Of a DNA stretch of 61,688 nucleotides, positions 33,449 to 41,345 are shown one piece after another. Origin of the DNA: an uncultured Bacilli bacterium. GTDB taxonomy: Bacteria > Bacillota_I > Bacilli_A > RF39 > UBA660. The notes under the pieces are model-generated. The model was not told where the DNA came from, did no database searches, and saw only the letters and a list, made by a program, of their open reading frames with translations. The stretch lies in NCBI GenBank assembly GCA_934162195.1, contig CAKPHO010000006.1, forward strand, positions 1-61,688. The letters run 5' to 3'. The first letter of the stretch is position 1. The number at the start of each line of letters is the position of its first letter. Made by a program: the position numbers and the translations under genes.

Positions 33449-36400
33449 ATGAAGAAAGTATTAACAATAGATGGTAATGAAGCTTGTGCAAGAGCTTCTT
33501 ATATGTTTACTGAAGTTTGTGGTATATATCCCATTACTCCTTCTAGCCCTATGGCAGAACATATTGATGAATGGAGTAATAATGGTCTTAAAAATATTTT
33601 TGGAGACAAAGTAAAAGTAATTGAAATGCAGAGTGAAGCAGGAGCGGCCGGTCTTGTTCATGGTTCTTTAAAAGCAGGTTGTTTAACTAGTACTTATACT
33701 GCTAGTCAAGGATTACTTTTGATGATACCAAATATGTATAAAATAGCAGGTGAAATGTTACCTTGTGTTATTCATGTTGCTGCACGTTCCCTAGCCACAC
33801 ATGCTTTAAGTATATTCGGTGATCATCAAGACATATATGCAACGAGACAAACAGGATTTGCTATGTTAGCATCATCATCTGTTCAAGATGCTTTTTACAT
33901 GTCTTTAATTTCGCATCTTTCAACGATAGAAAGCAGTATTCCTTTCTTACATTTCTTTGATGGATTTAGAACTAGTCATGAAATTCAAAAAATAGAAGTA
34001 TTAGAAACTGAGGATGTTAAAAATTTAGTAAATTATGAAAAGATAAAAGAATTTAGAAATAGAAGCCTTAATAATAATCTAGGTTTTACTTCAGGTACAG
34101 CTGAGAATGATGATATTTATTTCCAAGCAACAGAAGTTAGAAATAAGTTTTATAATAAGGTTCCGGATATTGTAAATGATTATATGAATAAAATAAATAA
34201 CTTAGCAGGAACTAATTATAAACCATTTAATTATTATGGTTCATCTAAACCTGAAAGAGTTATTGTCGCAATGGGATCTGTTTGTGAAACAGTTAAAGAA
34301 ACAATAGATGTTTTGATGCAAAATAAGTACGAGGTAGGACTTGTTGAAGTACATCTATATCGTCCATTTAGCGTTGACTATTTAAAGAGTGTTTTACCAG
34401 ACACTGTTCAAAGTATAGCTGTTTTAGATCGTACCAAAGAACCTGGTAGTGTAGGAGAGCCATTATATTTAGATGTTGTTTCTGCTTTAAAAGATAAAAA
34501 TATTACGATAGTTGGTGGTAGATATGGTTTATCAAGTAAAAATACTACTCCAGCGCAAATAAAAGCAGTATATGAAATGCTGGATAATCCAGTTAATAAC
34601 TTTACTATTGGTATTAATGATGATGTAACAAACACTAGTTTAAAAGAAGAAGCTAATTTTAAAACTAATAATTCAAAAGAATTTATTATTTATGGTTATG
34701 GTAGTGATGGCATGGTTAGTGCTTCTAAATCAATCATGAAATTAGTTGGTGATAATACAAATAATTATGTTCAAGGATACTTTCAGTATGATTCTAAAAA
34801 ATCTGGTGGTGTTACTAAATCACATTTAAGATTTTCTAAAAATAAAATAAGATCAACGTATTATGTTGATAATCCTGAATTAGTAGTAGTCACAAAAGAT
34901 TCCTACTTAGATATATTTGATTGTTACTCTAATTTAAAGCCTGGAGGAATATTTATTCTTAATACTATCAAGAGTGAAGATGAATTAAATAAGTGTTTAC
35001 CTAAAAAATTAAAAAAATATATGTTAAAAAATGATATTACAATTTATGCTATTAATGCTTATGAATTAGCTGTTAAAGTAGGACTTAAAAATAAGATAAG
35101 TACTATTTTGGAAAGTGTTATTATGTATGTAACAGAATTACTTGATTATGAATTTGCCAAAAGTAAGATGAAAGAATATGCTTACAATAAGTTCTTTAAA
35201 AAGGGAGATAAAGTAGTAGAGTCTAATTATGAAGCAATTGATAATGCTATTACATATTTACATAAATTAAATCTTACTTTGGATGATGGAGTAGAATTAG
35301 ATTATAAAATCGATACGGTTTATGATGCTATGAAACATCGCTTAGGAGATAGTGTTCCGGTATCTGCTTTCTTAGAATATCCAGATGGAAGATTCTTAGG
35401 TGGTACTAGTAAATTAGATAAAGCTTCTATTTCAGAAATAGTTCCTAAGTGGATTAATACTAATTGTATAGAATGTGGAAAGTGTTCTATTGTATGTCCT
35501 CATGGTGTTATTAGAACATTTATGTTAAATGAAGAAGAATATAATAGTGCTCCTGATTATATTAAAGAAAGATGCAAAGAAGCAATGGGTAAATTTGATA
35601 GTAAACATTACTTTATTGTTGCTATATCAATTAAAGATTGTACAGGATGCGGGTTATGTATAAAATCTTGCCCTGGTAAATCAACTGTTAAAGCACTTAT
35701 TAGTAGTGCTTTAGATACTGAACTAAAAAATAAAGAACAAGAAGTATTTAATTACTTAAGTAATAATGTAAGTGATAAAAATATTTTACCTAACACGATT
35801 AAAGGTACACAATTAAAAAGTCCTAAGTTTGCATTTAGTGGGGCTTGTGCAGGTTGTGGGGAACCTGCTTATATAAAACTATTAACACAGATGTTTGGAG
35901 ATTCTTTAATTATTGCTAATGCAACAGGTTGTTCATCTATATATGGTGGTAGTGCTTCTTCATTACCATATACAATTCCTTGGGCTAATTCTTTATTTGA
36001 GGATAATGCTGAGTTTGGATTTGGTATTTTAAATGCCACGAAGTTTATCAAAACAAGAATTGAAAGAATAATGGAAGATAATTTAGATAATGTTAATAAA
36101 GAATTATTTGAAGAATATTTAAATAATAAAAATAGTATTGATATAACAAGAAAAGTATTTAATAACATAGATTATGATAATTGCCCTAAAGAACTAAGTG
36201 AACTAAAAGACTATATTCCAAATAAATCTGTTTGGGCTATAGGAGGAGATGGTTGGGCTTATGATATAGGATATGGTGGTATTGATCATGTCTTAGCAAG
36301 TGGTGAAAATATTAATATCTTAGTTTTAGATACACAAATATATTCTAATACGGGAGGACAATCATCTAAAGCTAGTCCTAAAGGAGCTATTGCTTCGTTT

Positions 36401-36868
36401 GCATCCAAAGGTAAATTAAATAATAAAAAAGATTTAGCACGTATAGCTCTTTCTTATCCTAATGTATATGTAGCAACTGTATCAATGGGTCATAATCAGA
36501 TGCAAGTAATAAAAGTGTTAAAAGAAGCTGCAGAATATGATGGACCATCAATAGTTATAGCGTACTGCCCTTGTATATCACATGGTATAGAAGGTGGAAT
36601 GACTAATAGTTTAGATATGTCTAAGTTAGCAACCGACTGTGGTTACGCTCCAACATTCCATTATAATCCTGAAACAGAAGTATTTACTTTAGATAGTAAA
36701 AATTGTGATTTTGATTTATATGAAGAATTCTTAAATAAGCAAACTAGATATTCAATGCTTAAAAAGATTAATCCTGAACATGCTTCAGAACTTTTAAAAA
36801 ATAATAAAGAAAATGCAATTAAAAGATATGAATATTATAAATCATTAGTAACAGAAAAAGACAAGTAA
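33449..36868 (+). CDS. nifJ: Pyruvate:ferredoxin (flavodoxin) oxidoreductase
   Basis: About 1139 residues from ATG behind GGTGATAAT. This is the single-chain PFOR: domain I with YPITPSSPMAEHIDEW, a middle domain, two [4Fe-4S] sites CIECGKCSIVCP and CTGCGLCIKSCP, and a C-terminal TPP domain with GACAGCGEPAYIKL, GGDGWAYDIGYGG and LDTQIYSNTGGQSSK. It converts pyruvate and CoA to acetyl-CoA, CO2 and reduced ferredoxin. It points to an anaerobic fermentative lifestyle. Monocistronic. Confidence 0.96.
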   Translation: MKKVLTIDGNEACARASYMFTEVCGIYPITPSSPMAEHIDEWSNNGLKNIFGDKVKVIEMQSEAGAAGLVHGSLKAGCLTSTYTASQGLLLMIPNMYKIAGEMLPCVIHVAARSLATHALSIFGDHQDIYATRQTGFAMLASSSVQDAFYMSLISHLSTIESSIPFLHFFDGFRTSHEIQKIEVLETEDVKNLVNYEKIKEFRNRSLNNNLGFTSGTAENDDIYFQATEVRNKFYNKVPDIVNDYMNKINNLAGTNYKPFNYYGSSKPERVIVAMGSVCETVKETIDVLMQNKYEVGLVEVHLYRPFSVDYLKSVLPDTVQSIAVLDRTKEPGSVGEPLYLDVVSALKDKNITIVGGRYGLSSKNTTPAQIKAVYEMLDNPVNNFTIGINDDVTNTSLKEEANFKTNNSKEFIIYGYGSDGMVSASKSIMKLVGDNTNNYVQGYFQYDSKKSGGVTKSHLRFSKNKIRSTYYVDNPELVVVTKDSYLDIFDCYSNLKPGGIFILNTIKSEDELNKCLPKKLKKYMLKNDITIYAINAYELAVKVGLKNKISTILESVIMYVTELLDYEFAKSKMKEYAYNKFFKKGDKVVESNYEAIDNAITYLHKLNLTLDDGVELDYKIDTVYDAMKHRLGDSVPVSAFLEYPDGRFLGGTSKLDKASISEIVPKWINTNCIECGKCSIVCPHGVIRTFMLNEEEYNSAPDYIKERCKEAMGKFDSKHYFIVAISIKDCTGCGLCIKSCPGKSTVKALISSALDTELKNKEQEVFNYLSNNVSDKNILPNTIKGTQLKSPKFAFSGACAGCGEPAYIKLLTQMFGDSLIIANATGCSSIYGGSASSLPYTIPWANSLFEDNAEFGFGILNATKFIKTRIERIMEDNLDNVNKELFEEYLNNKNSIDITRKVFNNIDYDNCPKELSELKDYIPNKSVWAIGGDGWAYDIGYGGIDHVLASGENINILVLDTQIYSNTGGQSSKASPKGAIASFASKGKLNNKKDLARIALSYPNVYVATVSMGHNQMQVIKVLKEAAEYDGPSIVIAYCPCISHGIEGGMTNSLDMSKLATDCGYAPTFHYNPETEVFTLDSKNCDFDLYEEFLNKQTRYSMLKKINPEHASELLKNNKENAIKRYEYYKSLVTEKDK

Positions 36869-36881
36869 AATTGTCTTTTTA
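36855..36881 (+). terminator. Terminator of nifJ
   Basis: AAAAAGACAA-GTAAAA-TTGTCTTTTT hairpin overlapping the stop codon. Confidence 0.75.
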
Positions 36882-36884
36882 AAT

Positions 36885-36988
36885 ACAAAAATAGAACGGT
36901 CCCCCTGAGAACCGTTCCAATAAAAGAATAAAAAGGGGTTGGCTAGTGTGATACTAGCGCCAATTCGCCTGATTTCTCGAATTGGTAC
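36885..36988 (-). ncRNA. Candidate small RNA on the minus strand, upstream of recG
   Basis: On the minus strand, TTGACA (37017-37022) and TAGTAT (36994-36999) are 17 bases apart. The predicted RNA has hairpin ACCAATTCG / CGAATTGG, hairpin GCTAGT / ACTAGC, a single-stranded CAACCCCTTTTTATTC, and a terminator GAACGGT / ACCGTTC with loop TCTCAGGGGG and a T tract. No ORF is in this 230-base gap. No known RNA family is recognised. Confidence 0.55.
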
Positions 36989-37055
36989 TGTATATACTAA
37001 TCGAAAAAGGGTGATTTGTCAAGTCTTTTACTAAAAAAAGGTAAAAAAGTTAGCC

Positions 37056-37084
37056 TTGACACGAACAAATGTATAATATATAAT
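37056..37084 (+). promoter_or_regulatory. recG promoter with LexA-like box
   Basis: TTGACA (37056-37061), 17 bases, TATAAT (37079-37084). The spacer contains CGAACAAATGTAT (37062-37074), which matches the left arm and centre of the Bacillus SOS box and recurs with one change before the Y-family polymerase gene. Confidence 0.6.
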
Positions 37085-37101
37085 TAAGTTATGGTGATAA
37101 T

Positions 37102-39072
37102 ATGGAACTAAATGAAATAAAAAGTGTAGGTCCTAAGACGATAAGCATATTAAATAAAATGGGTATATATGATGATAATGATTTAAGAGAGTATTATCCT
37201 TATCGTTATGACATTATTAAAAGAACTGATCTTTATAGTGAGAAAGTTATTATAGATGGAGTTGTGGAAACTATTCCACAAGTATCTTTTTTTGGCAAAA
37301 GAAAAAATAGATTGTCATTTAATTTTAATACTGGAAGTAAATTATGTAAGATTGTTATTTTTAACCGTTTATTTTTAAAAAGTAAGTTAGTACCTAATAC
37401 AAAAATTATTGTTATTGGAAAATATGAAGATAAAAATAATACTTTAGTCGCGTCAGATATTAGATTTGGTGTTTTAGATGATGTTCCTCACTTTGAACCT
37501 ATTTATCACACTGCAAATGGTATTAGTAGTAAACAATTAAATCAAATTATTTTATCTTGTTTAGATAATGATTTTAATGTTAAAGAATATGTTCCTGATT
37601 ATCTAGTAGATAAATATCACTTAAATAATAAAAAAGATAGTATTAAAAGTATTCATAATCCAAATAGTAGTGTTAGTCTCAAATCATCCATTAACTATCT
37701 TAAATATGAAGAATTATTCTTATATATGTTAAAGATGAATATATTGCGTGCTAATAAAAATAAAGAATTAGGATTAGAAAGATGTGTTGATTATAAAAAA
37801 ATAGAAGAGGTAATAAATAATCTACCTTTTACTTTAACATTAGACCAGTTAAAGAGTGTTAAGGATATATATGATGATTTAATAAGTAATAAAAGAATGA
37901 ATAGATTATTACAGGGTGATGTTGGTAGTGGTAAAACTATAGTAGCATTTATTAGTATTATTATTAATTATTTTAGTGGTTACCAAAGTGCTTTAATGGC
38001 ACCTACAGAAATCCTTGCCAATCAGCACTTTCAAAATTTTATGAATTTATTTTCTGGTTATAAGATTAATGTAGAATTATTAACAGGTAAAACGAAGAAT
38101 AAAAAAGATATATATAAAAGACTTAAAAATGGTGAAATAGATGTTTTAATAGGGACACATGCTTTGATTAGTACTGATGTAGAATATAATAATTTAGGTC
38201 TAGTTATTACTGATGAGCAACATCGTTTTGGGGTTAATCAAAGATCTAATTTAAGAAATAAGGGTAAGAAAGCTGATGTTTTATATATGAGTGCAACCCC
38301 AATACCAAGAACTTATGCTTTAACAATCTATGGTGATATGGATATATCTAATATCAAAACAATGCCAAGTGGCAGAAAAGAAGTTATTACAGAGATAAAA
38401 AGTGAAAAAGAAATAAGAGATGTCTTGATGCTTATGTATCAAGAGTTAAAGAAAAATCATCAATGTTATGTAATAGCACCATTAATTGAAGATAGTGAAA
38501 AGATAGATTTAACTAATGTTGAAAAACTGGAAAGTGAAATGAATAAAGCATTTGGTAAATTGTATAAAATAGGTGTTTTACACGGTAAGATGAAACAAGA
38601 AGAAAAAGATTTAATTATGCAAAAGATGAAAGATAATGAGATTCAAATTCTTATTAGCACAACAGTAATAGAAGTAGGAATAGATGTTCCTAATTCAACA
38701 GTAATGGTTATTTTTGATGCTTTCCGTTTTGGCCTTTCTCAGTTACATCAATTACGTGGTAGAGTAGGAAGAAATAGTTTACAATCTTATTGTGTTTTGA
38801 TTAGTAATGTAGAAAAGGAAAGATTAAAGATCTTAACTACTACTAATGATGGATTTAAAATAAGTGAGGAAGATTTTAAATTACGTGGTAGCGGTGATTT
38901 GTTTGGTATTAGACAGAGTGGTGATATGTCCTTTAAAATTGCCAATATCAAGAATGATTATAAGATGTTATTAATGGCCAAAGATGATAGTATGGAGTAT
39001 TTAGAATCTAAAAAATATTTAGATAATAAAAATATTTTAGATATTGTTAATAAAATTTCTAATTTGGATTAA
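37102..39072 (+). CDS. recG: ATP-dependent DNA helicase RecG
   Basis: A 656-residue SF2 helicase: N-terminal wedge/OB domain, Walker A GDVGSGKT, the DEQHRFG motif, MSATPIPRT, TVIEVGIDVPN and LRGRVGR. RecG reverses stalled replication forks. Start behind TATGGTGATAAT. It stands alone between two predicted small RNAs; its promoter carries a possible LexA box. Confidence 0.96.
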   Translation: MELNEIKSVGPKTISILNKMGIYDDNDLREYYPYRYDIIKRTDLYSEKVIIDGVVETIPQVSFFGKRKNRLSFNFNTGSKLCKIVIFNRLFLKSKLVPNTKIIVIGKYEDKNNTLVASDIRFGVLDDVPHFEPIYHTANGISSKQLNQIILSCLDNDFNVKEYVPDYLVDKYHLNNKKDSIKSIHNPNSSVSLKSSINYLKYEELFLYMLKMNILRANKNKELGLERCVDYKKIEEVINNLPFTLTLDQLKSVKDIYDDLISNKRMNRLLQGDVGSGKTIVAFISIIINYFSGYQSALMAPTEILANQHFQNFMNLFSGYKINVELLTGKTKNKKDIYKRLKNGEIDVLIGTHALISTDVEYNNLGLVITDEQHRFGVNQRSNLRNKGKKADVLYMSATPIPRTYALTIYGDMDISNIKTMPSGRKEVITEIKSEKEIRDVLMLMYQELKKNHQCYVIAPLIEDSEKIDLTNVEKLESEMNKAFGKLYKIGVLHGKMKQEEKDLIMQKMKDNEIQILISTTVIEVGIDVPNSTVMVIFDAFRFGLSQLHQLRGRVGRNSLQSYCVLISNVEKERLKILTTTNDGFKISEEDFKLRGSGDLFGIRQSGDMSFKIANIKNDYKMLLMAKDDSMEYLESKKYLDNKNILDIVNKISNLD

Positions 39073-39076
39073 GCTA

Positions 39077-39214
39077 TTGACTTTTTTAAAAGTTACATAT
39101 ATAATTTAAATAGCGTAAGAATAGTACTTACGCTATGAATACTTTTATATTACGTAACATAGAAGTATTCAACAAACCCCCTGAAATCCTAGTCGAGAGA
39201 CTAGGATATTTTTT
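39077..39214 (+). ncRNA. Candidate small RNA downstream of recG, with own promoter
   Basis: TTGACT (39077-39082), 17 bases, TATAAT (39100-39105) predict a start near 39112. The RNA of about 100 nt has hairpins TAGCGTAAG / CTTACGCTA and GAATACTT / AAGTATTC, then unpaired CAACAAACCCCCTGAA, then a strong terminator ATCCTAGTC / GACTAGGAT with six T. No ORF fits. The C-rich unpaired stretch is typical of Bacillota small RNAs that pair with ribosome sites, and it is complementary to the terminator loop of the minus-strand RNA at 36885. Confidence 0.6.
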
Positions 39215-39278
39215 AAACCTAAAATAATATTTGATTTAGTATTATACGTGATATAATGTAAATAGGAGTGATTTTATT

Positions 39279-39953
39279 ATGAAAAAGGAGATATTTTTAC
39301 AAGTAAGTATTTTTATTGTTTTTGTTTTATGCCTTAGTGGTTGTACTAATAATAAGTACATTGATTCGGCGTACCGTTTGAGTTATGATGATAATTATAC
39401 ATTAACACTTTATAAAAATGGAAAATGTAACTATAAAATAGCTACAACTTCAAATTATCGTAATTGCCATAAATATTATGGTAGATGTGTTATCGAAGAG
39501 CGAATTGTAGCAGATGATGCAAAAAATTGCAGTTATGAAATTGAAAATAATGAATTAATTCTTAAATATACAAGTGAAAGTTATGATAAAATGAGAAGAG
39601 GACAATTTTCTGAAGATTATAGTGAGTTGGATTTTGACGGAACTACTTATTTGAAAATACCTGATGATTTAAAAAAATTTAATGAAAAAGTAAATCAGTT
39701 TGATGAAACCTGGATATTATTTTATACGCAATCTTCTTGTGAAATAGAAGATTGCAAAAATTTGGATGAAATGGTAAAAATACCGGGATATATTAAATTA
39801 GATGTTGAAAATGATGATTGTGCTAATATTGTTAATAAATATATAATTAGTTCTTTTCCAACATTGCTGGTGTTTAAAAAAGGCGTGTTGGTCGATCAAA
39901 TTGAATTTAATGAGCAGATAAAAGATTATATAATGAATAATAGCGCTTATTAA
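39279..39953 (+). CDS. Lipoprotein with thioredoxin-like domain
   Basis: A 224-residue protein with lipobox LSGC at residues about 19-22 after a signal peptide. The middle has several cysteines (YRNCHKYYGRCV, DAKNCSYE). The C-terminal part (about 145-220) resembles a thioredoxin fold: ETWILFYTQSSC, then SSFPTLLVFKKGV with the expected cis-Pro; the redox CxxC is replaced by widely spaced cysteines (SSCEIEDC), so disulfide exchange is doubtful. Extended -10 TGATATAAT just upstream. Function unknown. Confidence 0.65.
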   Translation: MKKEIFLQVSIFIVFVLCLSGCTNNKYIDSAYRLSYDDNYTLTLYKNGKCNYKIATTSNYRNCHKYYGRCVIEERIVADDAKNCSYEIENNELILKYTSESYDKMRRGQFSEDYSELDFDGTTYLKIPDDLKKFNEKVNQFDETWILFYTQSSCEIEDCKNLDEMVKIPGYIKLDVENDDCANIVNKYIISSFPTLLVFKKGVLVDQIEFNEQIKDYIMNNSAY

Positions 39954-39982
39954 GAATATAAATTTATATAAAAATACACTTT

Positions 39983-40025
39983 TTAGCACTTACCTCTTGA
40001 CAGTGCTAAAGAAAAGTGGTATTAT
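39983..40025 (+). promoter_or_regulatory. CIRCE (HrcA operator) and promoter of hsp20
   Basis: TTAGCACTT-N9-CAGTGCTAA (39983-40009) differs from the CIRCE consensus TTAGCACTC-N9-GAGTGCTAA only at the inner base of each arm. It encloses the -35 TTGACA (39997-40002); TATTAT (40020-40025) lies 17 bases on. HrcA should therefore repress this promoter until heat shock. Confidence 0.85.
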
Positions 40026-40031
40026 TATATA

Positions 40032-40110
40032 CGTAAGGTGAGAATACCTTACGGGTATTAAAATTATATATATGTGCTACCTATATGGTGTCAACACATA
40101 AAGAAAGGAA
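40032..40110 (+). promoter_or_regulatory. Structured 5' leader of hsp20
   Basis: About 90 bases of untranslated leader with hairpin CGTAAGGT / ACCTTACG and a second possible stem TATGTG / CACATA close to the AAAGGAAG ribosome site. It could be an RNA thermometer, but the ribosome site is not clearly sequestered. Confidence 0.3.
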
Positions 40111-40120
40111 GTAGATTTGT

Positions 40121-40537
40121 ATGATGTTAGTACCAAGAAATAATTTTGATTTGTTCGAGGATATGTTTGGAGATCCATTTTTCACAAAACATGAAAATAA
40201 AATTATGAAGACGGATATTAAAGAGAGAAAACATAGTTATGTTATTGATGTTGATTTGCCAGGATTTGATAAAAAAGACATTAAGATAGATGTAACAGAT
40301 GGATATTTAACTATTAATGCTAAAGTAAGCTCTGAAGATAAAGAAGATAAACATGAAAAATATGTTAGAAGAGAAAGATATTTTGGAGAATGCTCGCGTA
40401 GTTTCTATGTTGGAGAAAATGTTGAATCTGAAAATATTAAGGCTTCATTTAAAAATGGTATCTTAAGTTTGGAAATTCCAAAAGTAGAAGAACAAGAAAA
40501 ATTATCCGAAAAAAAATATATTGAAATTAGTGACTAA
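40121..40537 (+). CDS. Hsp20/alpha-crystallin small heat shock protein
   Basis: A 138-residue protein with an alpha-crystallin domain: YVIDVDLPGFDKKDIKIDVTDGYLTINA and the closing ASFKNGILSLEIPK (A-x-x-x-n-G-v-L motif). It is an ATP-independent holdase. Two ATGs are adjacent (40121 and 40124). Single gene under a CIRCE-type operator, the only clearly heat-shock-controlled gene in the window. Confidence 0.93.
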   Translation: MMLVPRNNFDLFEDMFGDPFFTKHENKIMKTDIKERKHSYVIDVDLPGFDKKDIKIDVTDGYLTINAKVSSEDKEDKHEKYVRRERYFGECSRSFYVGENVESENIKASFKNGILSLEIPKVEEQEKLSEKKYIEISD

Positions 40538-40548
40538 ATAGTTATCTT

Positions 40549-40581
40549 TAAAAGAATGAGTTCAATCTTGTTCTTTTTTTT
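40549..40581 (+). terminator. Terminator of hsp20
   Basis: AAGAATGAG / CTTGTTCTT imperfect hairpin with a T tract; the next promoter (TTGACA 40580, 17 bases, TATAAT 40603-40608) begins in it. Confidence 0.65.
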
Positions 40582-40631
40582 GACATATTTAAAATTATGA
40601 TATATAATAGCCGGTAATTACGGGGGTTAAT

Positions 40632-41294
40632 ATGAGTAGATTAGTATTATATGATAATGAAAAATTATTTGATAAAGATATAAGGTATAAGTTATTTAAT
40701 GAAATAGGAAGAGGATCAGAAGGTATTTGTTATGAGTATAAAGGTTATGCATACAAAGTTATCTTTAATAAAAATATAATAGAGCAAACCAGTGGAATTT
40801 TAGATTATATGGAAGATCCTAGTCAAATACTCACAGTTACTGATATCGATTTACCATCGTTTTCATTTCCTGAAAAAGTGTACGCTATAAAAAACTGGCT
40901 ATTAGGATATAAATCAAAATTAATAAAAAATAATTTGTTTAATGGAGAAAATTTTAATTCTCCTGAGGATTTAGTAAACATAAATTTTAATAATTTAGCT
41001 AATGCCTATAAAATAATGCTTCAAGATGTTGATTTGCTTTCAGAAGATAAAATTAAAATATTTGATTTAACTTTTAATTTAGTTTTTGATGGAAAAACAT
41101 TAACAGGAATCGATACTTGTGGTTATAAAAGGGTAAAGGATAATATAAAAAAAACTAATAGAGATAGTTTAGCGTTAGCTATAGAAGATTTGTTTTATAT
41201 GATAAGTGATTTTAAAATAAAAGCTTCTATTAAAAATGACGATATAGATTCTTATTTGGAAGAAGTTAATAAAGAATTGCGATTAAATAAATAG
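40632..41294 (+). CDS. Kinase-like protein of unknown role
   Basis: A 220-residue protein with a protein-kinase-like layout: glycine loop EIGRGSEGICYEYKG, then AYKVIF with a possible Lys, and a later FDLTFNLVFDGKTLTGIDTCG that resembles the catalytic loop (D-L-x2-x-N) and a DFG-like IDT. The C-lobe is very short and the HRD His is missing, so activity is uncertain. It has its own promoter and is followed by the HEPN-like gene. Confidence 0.5.
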   Translation: MSRLVLYDNEKLFDKDIRYKLFNEIGRGSEGICYEYKGYAYKVIFNKNIIEQTSGILDYMEDPSQILTVTDIDLPSFSFPEKVYAIKNWLLGYKSKLIKNNLFNGENFNSPEDLVNINFNNLANAYKIMLQDVDLLSEDKIKIFDLTFNLVFDGKTLTGIDTCGYKRVKDNIKKTNRDSLALAIEDLFYMISDFKIKASIKNDDIDSYLEEVNKELRLNK

Positions 41295-41310
41295 CCTAGC
41301 TATTTTTTCT
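41290..41310 (+). terminator. Terminator after the kinase-like gene
   Basis: AATAGC-CTA-GCTATT with six T, overlapping the stop codon. Confidence 0.7.
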
Positions 41311-41345
41311 TGTTTGGATGCAATAGAAAAGGAGTAATTTAAAAT

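Noticed and set aside
36892..36990. Plus-strand RNA or multi-part terminator after nifJ
   Set aside because: The hairpin at 36894-36917 has a T tract only in the minus direction, and a well spaced promoter faces it on that strand. nifJ has its own terminator before it.
36961..37101. Attachment site or integrated element next to recG
   Set aside because: The palindromic sequences are explained by RNA hairpins. There are no direct repeats flanking an insert and no integrase.
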